Source: Phycisphaeraceae bacterium (lineage in GTDB: Bacteria > Planctomycetota > Phycisphaerae > Phycisphaerales > Phycisphaeraceae). Taken from it: 39,830 bases of DNA. The position numbers and the translations under genes were made by a program. Where the stretch lies: positions 1 to 39,830 of the forward strand of contig JANQFR010000078.1 in assembly GCA_028277745.1 (NCBI GenBank). Direction: 5' to 3'. Below the pieces are notes generated by a model that was given only the letters and a program-made list of their open reading frames with translations, was not told the origin of the DNA and ran no database searches. Below are positions 1 through 9,901 of this stretch, piece after piece. Every line of letters starts with the position of its first letter. The first letter of the stretch is position 1.

Positions 1-376
1 CCGATTCACCGGCCGCATCCGAAGCTTCAGGTTTGCTTTCGTCGGCATCTGGACCATGCTCAAATCACAGCACAACGCATGGGTCCATGCGTGCGCGACG
101 GTTGCCGTCGTTGCGGCGGGGCTGTTCTTCGACGTCTCCGCGCCGGAATGGTGCTGGCTGGTCCTGGCGATCGTGGCGGTCTGGACCGCCGAGGCCCTGA
201 ACACGGCCTTCGAGTTCCTGGCGGACGCGGCGTCCCCCGGGTTCCATCCTCTGATCAAGCACTCGAAAGACGTGGCGGCGGGGGCGGTGTTGATCTCGGC
301 GATCGGGGCCGTGGTCATCGGGCTGCTGGTGCTCGGACCCCACGCGGCCGATTGGATTCGGCACGGTTTCTTTTAA
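1..376 (+). CDS. dgkA: Diacylglycerol kinase / undecaprenol kinase (DgkA family), 5' end cut by window
   Basis: Small integral membrane lipid kinase that phosphorylates diacylglycerol or undecaprenol with ATP. The frame is open from base 2, so the first residues lie outside the window; 124 residues are visible. The visible start reads RFTGRIRSFRFAFVG, which matches the amphipathic N-terminal helix of the family (RFKSFRYAxxG), followed by SQHNAWVH, a membrane pair, the signature AEALNTAFEFLAD with the conserved Glu/Asn, then HPLIKHSKDVAAGAVL and a final membrane helix. An internal ATG at 56 exists, but starting there would delete the conserved first helix, so it is not the start. The gene converges on the tRNA-Asp gene. 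Family assignment is firm; whether it prefers diacylglycerol or undecaprenol cannot be told. Confidence 0.88.
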   Translation, partial: RFTGRIRSFRFAFVGIWTMLKSQHNAWVHACATVAVVAAGLFFDVSAPEWCWLVLAIVAVWTAEALNTAFEFLADAASPGFHPLIKHSKDVAAGAVLISAIGAVVIGLLVLGPHAADWIRHGFF

Positions 377-424
377 AACGTTAATCGTCAAGCGGCGACA
401 GAGACGTCGACCACGGCGGCGCAT

Positions 425-457
425 AAAAAAACCCGCGGTTTCGTTGGAAACCACGGG
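425..457 (-). terminator. Rho-independent terminator after tRNA-Asp
   Basis: On the minus strand an 11-bp stem (CCCGTGGTTTC with GAAACCGCGGG, one T-G wobble) around a CAAC loop is followed directly by seven T (plus-strand A run 425-431). It lies 11 bases past the tRNA 3' end. The plus strand has no T run after the hairpin, so it acts only for the tRNA transcript. Confidence 0.88.
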
Positions 458-467
458 TTGCGGGCAA

Positions 468-541
468 CGAGAGCGACGGGGATCGAACCCGCAACCTCCG
501 GATCGACAGTCCGGTGCTCTAACCAATTGAGCTACGCTCCC
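468..541 (-). tRNA. tRNA-Asp, anticodon GTC
   Basis: The minus strand folds into a full cloverleaf: acceptor GGGAGCG/CGCTCTC (one G-T pair), D arm GCTC...GAGC, anticodon stem CCGGA/TCCGG around loop CTGTCGA giving anticodon GTC, a five-base variable region, and T arm GCGGG-TTCGATC-CCCGT. The discriminator base is G, as expected for tRNA-Asp. The length is 74 bases and CCA is not encoded. A promoter lies upstream at 577-604 and a terminator downstream. Confidence 0.96.
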
Positions 542-576
542 AGATGTCAAACCGCCGCCAAGGCGACGAGCCCTTT

Positions 577-604
577 ACTTTAATCAGCTCAGGACGCGTG
601 TCAA
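577..604 (-). promoter_or_regulatory. Sigma70-type promoter for tRNA-Asp
   Basis: Read on the minus strand: -35 TTGACA (599-604), 16-base spacer, -10 TAAAGT (577-582). Transcription would start near 570, giving a leader of about 30 bases before the tRNA 5' end at 541. A second TTGACA at 545-550 touches the tRNA and has no partner. Confidence 0.6.
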
Positions 605-666
605 ACCCAACGCGGCGTGCGGGGCAGGCCTCGACGCCACACGGACTTATGTCCGGCGGGCGCCGA

Positions 667-1713
667 TCAGGCGAGGGAGACCTTCTTGATCCGGCCCTCC
701 TTGGCGGCCTCCACGGCGGTGACGATCACGTTCATGGCGCGGTAACCCTCCAGGCCGTCGATCTCGGGCTTGCGGCGGTGGATGATGGCGTCGGTGAACG
801 AATCGATGATGCCGGAGGCGACCTGCTTCTCGTTGGTGGCGACCTCGCCGACCTTGTGGAGCTCTTCCTGGCCATCGCCGTAGTTAACGATGACGCCGTA
901 CTCGGGGTCGAGACCGATGCGCATGACGCCGTTTTCGCAGTAGAGGATGGTGCCGTTGTCCTCGTAGCCGCCGTAGTGGGTCCAGGAGATGTTCATCGTC
1001 CCAACGGCGCCGGAGGCGGCCTGGAGGGTGAGGAAGGCGTTGTCGTCGAGGGGGATGGGCTTGCCGTTGGGCTGCTTCTTGTCACGGGTGACGATGAACC
1101 CGCCGACGCGGGTGATCTCCTCGCCGAGGAGGAACCGCATGAGGTCGGCCTTGTGGATGCCCAGGTCGCCGGTGACCCCCATGGCGGCGGCGTCCTTCTT
1201 GAAGAACCAGGATTTGGCGCCGTCGACCGACCAGCCGTCGGGGCCGGGGTGCTTGAAAGAGGTCTCGAAGGTGAGGACCTTGCCGAGGGCGCCCTGGTCG
1301 AGAATCTGCTTGGCCTTGACGTGGGGGGGCATGAGGCGCTGGTTCATGCCGATCATGAGGTGCTTCCGGGCGGCCTTGGAGGCGGCGATCATCTTTTTGG
1401 CCTCGGCGCGGGTGGTGGCCATAGGCTTCTCGCACAGCACGTGCTTGCCGGCCTTGAGGGCCTCGATGGTCATCGGGGCGTGCAGCTTGTTGGGCCCGGC
1501 GACCACGACCGCGTCGACGTCGGCTTCCTTGAGCATCTTCTTATAGTCGGTGTAAGCCTCGGCGCCGTACTGCTCGGCCAGCTCCGTCACACGCTGCTTC
1601 ACCGGGTCGGCGATCGCGGTCACGGTCGAGAGCGGGTTGTCGTGGGCTTCGGGGAGGTGGCGGCGCTGAGCGATCGCCCCACCGCCGATGACGCCGTATT
1701 TCACAATCTTCAT
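667..1713 (-). CDS. Gfo/Idh/MocA family NAD(P)-dependent oxidoreductase
   Basis: 348 residues. N-terminal Rossmann fold with the nucleotide-binding loop GVIGGGAIAQ at residues 7-16, the family's EKP motif (CEKPMAT, EKP at 95-97), and the C-terminal alpha/beta domain with GDLGIHKADLMRF, where His187 is in the usual catalytic position. Such enzymes oxidise or reduce hydroxyl/keto groups of sugars, inositols or sugar acids with NAD(P); the substrate cannot be predicted. A GGAG Shine-Dalgarno sits six bases before the ATG. It follows the paralogue at 1757-2953 by 43 bases in the same direction, so the two are probably one transcript and may act in successive steps or on related substrates. Confidence 0.9.
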   Translation of the reverse strand: MKIVKYGVIGGGAIAQRRHLPEAHDNPLSTVTAIADPVKQRVTELAEQYGAEAYTDYKKMLKEADVDAVVVAGPNKLHAPMTIEALKAGKHVLCEKPMATTRAEAKKMIAASKAARKHLMIGMNQRLMPPHVKAKQILDQGALGKVLTFETSFKHPGPDGWSVDGAKSWFFKKDAAAMGVTGDLGIHKADLMRFLLGEEITRVGGFIVTRDKKQPNGKPIPLDDNAFLTLQAASGAVGTMNISWTHYGGYEDNGTILYCENGVMRIGLDPEYGVIVNYGDGQEELHKVGEVATNEKQVASGIIDSFTDAIIHRRKPEIDGLEGYRAMNVIVTAVEAAKEGRIKKVSLA

Positions 1714-1756
1714 GACTTACTCCAAAGGCCAGGGGTCTCCCCGCCGGTGCAACAGG

Positions 1757-2953
1757 TTATTTGATCTGGGACAGTTTAATGGGGCAGCGGTTCTTCGCCG
1801 ACTGGACGACGGCTTCGAGCACGCGCTGGGTCTGGTAGGCGTCGTTGAAATCGGGCAGGGGCGCCACCGGCTTCTTGCCGCCGAGGACGTGCATCATGTC
1901 GGCGACCTGGTTGATGAAGCCGTGTTCGTAACCGATGGCGTGGGCGGTGGGCCACCAGGCGCCGGCGTAGGGGTGCCCGGCGCCGCCGTTGGAAACGTTG
2001 ATGGTGGACCATCCCTGCTCGCGCTCGGGGAGGGTGGCGTCATACCACTCAAGCTCGGCCAGGCGCTGGAAGTTAAATTTGAGTCCGCCGAACTCGCCGT
2101 GGACCTCGACCCGGTTGCCGTTCTTGTCGCCGGTGGAGAGGCGGGTGGCCTCGAAGGTGGCGACGGCGCCGCCCTTGAACTGAGCGGTGAAGACGACGGC
2201 GTCGTCGACAGTGGATTTGGCCTTTTTGGCCTTGGCGGTCTTGGCGCCGCGTCCGGAGATCTCGCCGCCGGCGGAGCCGGAGAGGACGGTGCGTTCCTTG
2301 ATGAAGGTTTTAAGGATGGCGCCGTTGATCTCGCTGATCTCGTCGCCGGTGACGAACCGGGCCGAGTCGATGGAGTGAGCACACAGGTCGCCCAGGGCGC
2401 CGGAGCCGGCGACGTTGCCCTGGAAGCGCCAGAGCATGGGGGTGTCGGGCCCGGCCCAGTCCTGGAGATAGAAGCAGCGGACGTGGTAGATCCGGCCGAG
2501 CCTGCCTTCCTTGACCAGCTGGTGAGCCAGCGCTAAAGCAGGGCAGCGACGGTAGTTATACCAGACAAAGGTGCGCTGTTGTTTGGCTTTCTTCGCGGCC
2601 TGGACCATCTCGCGGGCGGCGTCGAGGGTGTTGGCGAGGGGTTTTTCGCAGGCCACGTGCTTGCCCGCCTCCAGCGCGGCGATGGCCTGGTCACGGTGGA
2701 CGTGATTCGGCGTCCCGACGTCGACCAGGCCGATCTGGGGATCGTTCACCATGGCCTTCCAGTCCGTGGTGCTGTGCCGCCAGCCCCAGCGCTTGGCGAA
2801 CGCCTCCACCTCCGCGGCGTTGCGAGCGGCGATGGTGTGCATCACCGGCTCGACCGGCAGATCGAAAAACCGGGCGACCTTCAGGTACGCGTTGGAATGA
2901 GTGCGGCCCATGAACTTGGAGCCGATGAGACCGACGTTGATGGACTTAGGCAT
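1757..2953 (-). CDS. Gfo/Idh/MocA family oxidoreductase
   Basis: 398 residues from ATG 2953, which has a GGAG Shine-Dalgarno; a GTG at 2995 overlapping the previous stop would add 14 residues but lies before the clear SD and the conserved start. It has a Rossmann fold (GLIGSKFMGRTHS, residues 8-20), CEKPLAN (EKP at 103-105) and GDLCAHSIDSARF (His193, probable catalytic residue). A lysine/alanine-rich stretch around residues 235-248 looks like a variable surface loop inserted between strands. The middle (DWAGPDTPMLWRF) resembles inositol/glucose dehydrogenase-like members common in Planctomycetota. NAD(P)-dependent oxidation of a sugar or cyclitol is inferred; the substrate is unknown. Confidence 0.88.
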   Translation of the reverse strand: MPKSINVGLIGSKFMGRTHSNAYLKVARFFDLPVEPVMHTIAARNAAEVEAFAKRWGWRHSTTDWKAMVNDPQIGLVDVGTPNHVHRDQAIAALEAGKHVACEKPLANTLDAAREMVQAAKKAKQQRTFVWYNYRRCPALALAHQLVKEGRLGRIYHVRCFYLQDWAGPDTPMLWRFQGNVAGSGALGDLCAHSIDSARFVTGDEISEINGAILKTFIKERTVLSGSAGGEISGRGAKTAKAKKAKSTVDDAVVFTAQFKGGAVATFEATRLSTGDKNGNRVEVHGEFGGLKFNFQRLAELEWYDATLPEREQGWSTINVSNGGAGHPYAGAWWPTAHAIGYEHGFINQVADMMHVLGGKKPVAPLPDFNDAYQTQRVLEAVVQSAKNRCPIKLSQIK

Positions 2954-2991
2954 GTTCAACTCCAATGGAAGGCCAATCCGGCGACCCGGCG

Positions 2992-3465
2992 TCACATGGG
3001 CATGCCGATCACCATGGCTTCAAAGACCAGATTCCCGTCAACCAGGCCCTGCACCTGGCATTTGCAGCGGCGGCGGCGGCGTTCGACCTCGTGCAGCAGG
3101 AGGATCAGGCGGTCGCCGGGCGTCACCATCCCGCGGAATTTGACGTTCTCCACGCCGGCGAACCCCATGAATGCAAGGTCCGGCTCGTCGCGGAGGTAAA
3201 AATAGCTGGCGAACTGGGCGGCGGCCTCGATCATCAGCACGCCGGGGAAGATCGGCCGGCCGGGGATGTGGCCCTCGACCCAGAACTCATCGTGACGCAC
3301 ATCCTTGTACGCCAGGGAGTTGCCCGCGTCGAAATCGGCCCAGATCACGCCGTCCAGCATCCGCATGGCGCCGCGATGCGGGTTCACCGCCTCGATCTCG
3401 GCGGTCGTGCGGAGGATGGCGTTCAGGTCGATGTTCGAAATATCAAACAGGAGCGCTGGAGCCAT
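2992..3465 (-). CDS. FabZ/FabA-like (3R)-hydroxyacyl-ACP dehydratase, hot-dog fold
   Basis: 157 residues. The active-site segment GHIPGRPIFPGVLMIEAAAQ matches the FabZ consensus; His66 and Glu80 have the 14-residue spacing of the FabZ His/Glu pair. FabZ removes water from 3-hydroxyacyl-ACP in type II fatty-acid synthesis; a stand-alone paralogue may instead serve a lipid or polyketide side pathway. The start is taken at ATG 3465 (MAPALLFDIS) because homologues begin near this residue; there is no good Shine-Dalgarno and an open frame continues upstream to 3534. The stop lies 38 bases before the MocA start at 2953, so co-transcription is likely. No other fatty-acid genes are nearby. Confidence 0.85.
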   Translation of the reverse strand: MAPALLFDISNIDLNAILRTTAEIEAVNPHRGAMRMLDGVIWADFDAGNSLAYKDVRHDEFWVEGHIPGRPIFPGVLMIEAAAQFASYFYLRDEPDLAFMGFAGVENVKFRGMVTPGDRLILLLHEVERRRRRCKCQVQGLVDGNLVFEAMVIGMPM

Positions 3466-3554
3466 AGACGTATGGGTTTCGACAGTGGATGACCTGGCGA
3501 CAAGCCCATCCCGAGCAAGGCGGCTTATGATCAAAACACGCCCGGCGGCCGGTT

Positions 3555-3740
3555 TCAGGCGGCCGAGTCGTCGTTGCGGTTCTCCAGGACCTGCTTACGC
3601 AGCTCTTGGGCCATGTTCTTCACATCCTGCATCTGCTTCCGAACGCGGGTGCCCGCGGCCTTGTTGCCCCCGGCGGCCTTACGCAGGTCGTCCTCCACAG
3701 AGGCGATGAGGTTTTTGAGCTGTTCGTAGGTCTCGAGCAT
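3555..3740 (-). CDS. Hc1-like (histone H1-like) small DNA-binding protein
   Basis: 61 residues, highly charged and helical. The segment GNKAAGTRVRKQMQDVK matches the N-terminal domain of chlamydial Hc1 (GNKAAAQRVR), a helical hairpin seen in short histone H1-like proteins of Bacteroidota and Planctomycetota. It lacks the long lysine/alanine-rich tail of chlamydial Hc1, so it is the compact form. Expected role: nucleoid association. A GGAG Shine-Dalgarno sits six bases before the ATG. Gaps of about 90 bases to the FabZ-like gene and 153 bases to cobA-hemD suggest its own transcript. Confidence 0.78.
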   Translation of the reverse strand: MLETYEQLKNLIASVEDDLRKAAGGNKAAGTRVRKQMQDVKNMAQELRKQVLENRNDDSAA

Positions 3741-3787
3741 CGTTATCTCCTTGCTGCTTCAGATGGTGCATCCAGAGCCGGATGCGA

Positions 3788-3810
3788 GCCCGACAGCGTA
3801 GCGATCGGGC
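3788..3810. repeat. GTA-loop palindrome (REP-like)
   Basis: GCCCGA at the left pairs with TCGGGC at the right; after two mismatches a GC/GC pair closes a GTA loop. It resembles the GTA-loop hairpins at 18313-18329 and 20953-20969. It lies between cobA-hemD and the Hc1-like gene. Confidence 0.5.
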
Positions 3811-3893
3811 CTGGGACGGGCAAACTCGGGCCGCGTTTTCCGGGCGGCGGGCCGGCGGGTCATGCAGGATTGCACCACCATTCCCCCGGCCCG

Positions 3894-5423
3894 TCAAATC
3901 GCCGTTTCGCCGTAGGCCGCGACCGCCTCGGCCAGCGCCCGAACGTCGGCCGTCGGGGCCTCGACCGCGACCGGCAGGCCCAGGCCCGCGACCGCCTCCG
4001 ACGTGATCGGGCCGATCGACGCGATCTTCACCCCCTCCAGCAGGCTGCGCTCCTCGCCCAGCAGTTCAACCAGGTTCCTGGCGGTGGAGGCGCTGGTGAA
4101 CGTGACCCAGTCCACTCGTCGATCGCGCAGGGCGTCCAGGACCGCCGGCGGCAGCGCCCGGGCCGGCCGGGTCTGGTAGCTGGTCAGGTCATCCACCCGG
4201 GCGCCGGCCTCGGTCAGTTGCTCGGGCAGGGCCGGCCGGGCGAGGTCGGCCCGCAGCAGCAGGACCCGCTGGCCCGCCATGTCCTGCCGGGCGATCAGCG
4301 CCGCGGAGAGCGATTCGGCGACGCTGCGGGTCGGTACAAGGTCGGCCCGAACGCCCACCCGCCGGCTCAGGGCGTCCGCGGTGGCGTCCCCGATGGCCGC
4401 CACGGCGACCCCGGCGAGGTGACGCGCGTCGAGCCCCAGCGCGTCAAGCCGCTCGGCGAGCGCCTCCACGCCGTTGGCGCTGGTGAGGATCAGCCAGTCG
4501 TAGCGGCCGATGTCGCGGAGGGCGGCGTCCACGGCGTCCCAGGCGTCGGGGGGCGCCAGATCGATGGTCGGGGCCTCGAGCACCTCGGCGCCGCGGTCGG
4601 CAAGCTCCGCGTGTAGTTGCGAGGCCTGGTGGCGGGTCCGGGTCACAAGCACGGTCTGGCCGAAGAGGGGACGGGCGGTGAAGAAGTCGAGGCCCGGCTC
4701 CCGGATGCCGGCCGCGGGCCCTACGACGATGATGGCGGGCGCGCCGATGCGGGCGGCTTCGGCCCGGGCCGGGAGGTCGCCGAGCGTCCCCCGGGCGGCC
4801 TGCTGTCGGGGGAGGGTGCCCCACTGGACCACCGCAGCCGGGGTGGACGCCGCCAGGCCGTGATCCGCGAGTTGGCCGCAGATGAGCGGGAGGCGGCCCA
4901 CCCCCATATAGAAGCAGACCGTTCCGCCAGCGGCGATGAGTTGGGCGAGGGCGGGATAATCGACCGCGGTGTCGGGCTTGGTGGGGTCTTCGTGGCCGGT
5001 GACAAAGGTGACGGTGGAGGCGAGCTTGCGGTGGGTGACGGGGATGCCGGCGTAGGCGGGGGCGGCGATGCCGGCGGTGACGCCGGGGATCACCTCACAG
5101 GTCAGGCCGTTGCGGGCGAGGTGGGCGGCCTCCTCAGCCCCGCGGCCGAACAGGTAGGGATCGCCCCCCTTGAGACGGACGACAAACCGGCCCTCGCGGG
5201 CCTTGGCGACGAGCAGGTCGTTGGTCTGGTCCTGGGTGAGTTTGTGGGCCCGGGCGCGTTTGCCGACGTCGATCCGCTCGGCGGTTTCGGGGGCCTCATC
5301 GAGCAGGACGGGGTTGGCCAGGGCGTCGTAGACGACCACCTCCGCGCGACGGAGGCGTTCGAGGCCGGCCACGGTTATCAGACCCGGATCGCCCGGCCCG
5401 GCGCCGACGAGTGCGACATTCAC
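3894..5423 (-). CDS. cobA-hemD: Fused uroporphyrinogen-III C-methyltransferase / uroporphyrinogen-III synthase
   Basis: 509 residues from GTG 5423, where the SUMT domain begins (VALVGAGPGDPGLIT). The open frame runs 273 bases further upstream, but that part has no family match and overlaps the divergent PilZ gene. Residues 1-245 are a SUMT/CobA domain: GAGPGDPG, VVRLKGGDPYLFGRG, VIPGVTAGIAAPAYAGIPVTHR and VTGHED. Residues about 255-509 are a HemD domain (LVTRTRHQ, ILTSANGVEAL, VTFTSASTARNLVELL). The enzyme would close hydroxymethylbilane to uroporphyrinogen III and methylate it twice to precorrin-2, feeding sirohaem and cobalamin as well as haem. The fusion is known in Firmicutes and Planctomycetota. 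No other haem or cobalamin gene is adjacent. Confidence 0.93.
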   Translation of the reverse strand: MNVALVGAGPGDPGLITVAGLERLRRAEVVVYDALANPVLLDEAPETAERIDVGKRARAHKLTQDQTNDLLVAKAREGRFVVRLKGGDPYLFGRGAEEAAHLARNGLTCEVIPGVTAGIAAPAYAGIPVTHRKLASTVTFVTGHEDPTKPDTAVDYPALAQLIAAGGTVCFYMGVGRLPLICGQLADHGLAASTPAAVVQWGTLPRQQAARGTLGDLPARAEAARIGAPAIIVVGPAAGIREPGLDFFTARPLFGQTVLVTRTRHQASQLHAELADRGAEVLEAPTIDLAPPDAWDAVDAALRDIGRYDWLILTSANGVEALAERLDALGLDARHLAGVAVAAIGDATADALSRRVGVRADLVPTRSVAESLSAALIARQDMAGQRVLLLRADLARPALPEQLTEAGARVDDLTSYQTRPARALPPAVLDALRDRRVDWVTFTSASTARNLVELLGEERSLLEGVKIASIGPITSEAVAGLGLPVAVEAPTADVRALAEAVAAYGETAI

Positions 5424-5520
5424 GGAAAATCTGAGGTGGTTTTGTGCCAACTGGGTAAACCTTGCCGGATATTGCGCCGATGCGTCTGCGGGGTCAAGGC
5501 GACTCGCACGGAGCCCGACC

Positions 5521-5886
5521 ATGTCGCAGCACACGTTCCGATTGGTGAAGGATAAGCCGCTCACCTCCGACCCGCTCAAATTTGAACGCCGCGGCATGCC
5601 GCGCCACCGAGCCTCGGGGCGGGTGACGGCGATCGCCCGCCGCGTCGGCGCAACGCCGGCGCCGCACAAGATCTGCTCGTTCGAGCTGACCGACATGTCG
5701 TCAACGGGCCTGGGCGTGCTGTCGAACGAATCGGCGGCGATCGGCGACGAGGTGACGGTCTACCTGCCGCCGCACGGGCCGGAGCCGGGCTTCGACCTGC
5801 AGGGGGTGGTGGTCCGCTGCGAAGAGCGCGGCGACCGGCACGCGCTGGGGATCAAGGTCGCGCCGCGCCGCGTCCACGCCGCCTGA
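5521..5886 (+). CDS. PilZ domain protein (putative c-di-GMP receptor)
   Basis: 121 residues, single domain. It carries both PilZ ligand signatures: an RxxxR arginine motif (R24-GMP-R28) and D58-M-S-S-T-G63, matching (D/N)xSxxG. PilZ domains bind cyclic di-GMP and relay it to motility, exopolysaccharide or secretion machinery. A GGAG Shine-Dalgarno precedes the ATG by eight bases. The gene is divergent from cobA-hemD (97-base gap) and converges with the HIT gene only seven bases away. Its partner cannot be inferred. Confidence 0.82.
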   Translation: MSQHTFRLVKDKPLTSDPLKFERRGMPRHRASGRVTAIARRVGATPAPHKICSFELTDMSSTGLGVLSNESAAIGDEVTVYLPPHGPEPGFDLQGVVVRCEERGDRHALGIKVAPRRVHAA

Positions 5887-5893
5887 GGCCGCG

Positions 5894-6400
5894 TCACGCC
5901 ATCCGGTCGCAGACGTCCTTGAGCTTTTCGTAAGTCCGGTCAATGGCCTGAGGGATGACGCGGATGCCGGCGATGCTGTCCATGAAACTGACGTCGCCGT
6001 GCCACCGCGGGACGACGTGCTGGTGGAGATGCCCCGGCACGCCGGCGCCAGCGGCCCGGCCGACATTCATGCCGATGTTCACGCCGTGACAGTTCAGGGC
6101 CTGGGTCAGGACGCGGGTGGCGAATTCGGTCAGATCCATCAGCCCGATGCGCTGGTCCCGGCTGAGCGACTGGAGGTCGGGGCTGTGAGTCAACGGCGCG
6201 ATGAGCAGGTGCCCGTTGGTGTAGGGGTAGCGGTTGAGCATCAGGACGCCGCGATCGTCGCGGAGCAGCACGAGGCGCCGGGCGAGTTCGTCCTGGGTGA
6301 GCCCCTCCTCGGCGGCGGCGCAGAGGAAGCAGGCCTCGGGCTTGTCGAGAGCTTCGAGGTAACTGATCCGCCAGGGGGCCCAGAGGCTCGGCCGGTTCAT
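5894..6400 (-). CDS. HIT-family hydrolase/transferase
   Basis: 168 residues. The histidine triad is present as GHLHQHVVPRW (His124, 126, 128), preceded by NIGMNVGRAAGAGVPGH, typical of the Ap4A phosphorylase-like/HIT branch. CFLC (Cys24, Cys27) near the start resembles the zinc-binding CxxC of many HIT proteins. It would act on dinucleoside polyphosphates or adenylated/AMP-linked nucleotides; the exact substrate is unknown. There is no Shine-Dalgarno. A TACGCT hexamer six bases before the ATG and TTGGTT 17 bases further up suggest a leaderless mRNA. Confidence 0.9.
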   Translation of the reverse strand: MNRPSLWAPWRISYLEALDKPEACFLCAAAEEGLTQDELARRLVLLRDDRGVLMLNRYPYTNGHLLIAPLTHSPDLQSLSRDQRIGLMDLTEFATRVLTQALNCHGVNIGMNVGRAAGAGVPGHLHQHVVPRWHGDVSFMDSIAGIRVIPQAIDRTYEKLKDVCDRMA

Positions 6401-6406
6401 GCCCGA

Positions 6407-6435
6407 AGCGTACCCGGCCGCGGCGCCCGAACCAA
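6407..6435 (-). promoter_or_regulatory. Probable leaderless promoter of the HIT gene
   Basis: On the minus strand: TTGGTT (6430-6435), 17-base spacer, TACGCT (6407-6412), then six bases to the ATG at 6400. The predicted transcription start coincides with the start codon. The -35 is weak. Confidence 0.4.
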
Positions 6436-6531
6436 GTGGGCGGGGGTTTGGCGCGTTATTCGAGTCCGGCGCGGGGTTTGGCCGATGACGTCAGGGAAGA
6501 ATGGGGTCGCTCGCCGAGCCAGGGATGTTTG

Positions 6532-9047
<2,516 letters not shown>

Positions 9048-9051
<4 letters not shown>

Positions 9052-9470
9052 CGAGCCTGATCCTCCAGACCGCGAGCAAGCTGATCGTCCCGTTGGCGCT
9101 GCTGTTCGCCGCGTACATGACGCTCAAGGGCCACAACGCGCCCGGCGGGGGGTTCATCGGCGGGCTCTGTTTCGCGGTGACGCTGATCCTGCTGCGGATG
9201 GGGGTGGGGCCCGAAGTGTTCAACCGGATGGTCCCCCTGCACCCACGCGTACTGGTGTTCGTCGGGCTGGCGGTCGCCTTCCTCACGGGCCTGGTCCCGC
9301 TGTTGATGGGCTACCCGTTCCTGACCTCCTATGTGACCGACCTTCAACTGCCGCTGGGCGCGTCGGTCCACTTCGCCTCGGCGTTGTTCTTCGACGTGGG
9401 CGTGTTGCTGGTGGTGGTCGGCACGTCGGTCGGCATGATCCTGCGGCTGAGTCAGGAGGTGGAGGCGTGA
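9048..9470 (+). CDS. mrpB: Mrp antiporter subunit B
   Basis: 140 residues, four predicted membrane helices. KGHNAPGGGFIGGL is the MrpB/MnhB signature. It starts at an ATG overlapping the mrpA stop by four bases, implying translational coupling. The protein assembles with MrpA-G into a hetero-oligomeric cation/proton antiporter in the inner membrane. The length is normal for the family. Confidence 0.94.
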
Positions 9471-9877
9471 CATTCGTAATGGCGGTCTGCGTGGCGGTGG
9501 TGTTCGGCGTCAGCATTTACATGCTGCTGGGCCGCGAGCTCAAGGGGCTGGCCATGGGCGTGTTCCTGCTGGGCCACGCGGCGAACCTCTGCATCCTGGC
9601 GCAGTCGGGCTCGCCGGTGCTGCCCGACGGCGAGGGGCTCAAGGCGCCCCCGGTCCTCTCTCACGGCGACTACGAGGCCGCCGCCCACGGCGGCGAGGCC
9701 CTGAGCCGGATGGTCGACCCGCTGCCGCAGGCCCTGATCCTCACCGCGATCGTCATCAGCTTCGCGGTGATGGCCTTCCTGCTCACGCTCATCATCGTCT
9801 CGGCCCGGAAAACCAACACCCTCGACATCAACGAACTGGGTAAGGAGCAACTGCCCACCCCCTCCCAGGCGCACTGA
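9467..9877 (+). CDS. mrpC: Mrp antiporter subunit C
   Basis: 136 residues, NuoK-like, three membrane helices. LLGRELKGLAMGVFLLGHAANL and DPLPQALILTAIVISFAVMA are typical of MrpC/MnhC. A GTG start overlaps the mrpB stop (GTGA). The loop between helices 2 and 3 (about residues 50-80) is somewhat long and hydrophilic. The next gene starts 25 bases downstream. Confidence 0.93.
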   Translation: MTFVMAVCVAVVFGVSIYMLLGRELKGLAMGVFLLGHAANLCILAQSGSPVLPDGEGLKAPPVLSHGDYEAAAHGGEALSRMVDPLPQALILTAIVISFAVMAFLLTLIIVSARKTNTLDINELGKEQLPTPSQAH

Positions 9878-9901
9878 GCGCCCGGCTCCCGACGCACCAT
9901 C

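Noticed and set aside
468..541. tRNA-Asp as an attachment site of an integrated element
   Set aside because: No integrase, no duplicated tRNA 3' end and no foreign composition were found in the window.
545..550. Second TTGACA next to the tRNA 5' end
   Set aside because: No -10 partner can exist without lying inside the tRNA.
544..1764. 406-residue plus-strand open frame
   Set aside because: It is the antisense shadow of the MocA-type dehydrogenase at 667-1713; the translation is low-complexity and has no family motif.
3795..3823. TTGCCC-17-TACGCT on the minus strand as a promoter of the Hc1-like gene
   Set aside because: The spacing is good, but the -10 lies inside the GTA-loop palindrome at 3788-3810, so the match may be a by-product of the repeat.
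5424..5520. Possible cobalamin riboswitch or longer coding region ahead of cobA-hemD
   Set aside because: The gap is only 97 bases, no B12-box was seen, and the upstream reading frame has no similarity to SUMT.
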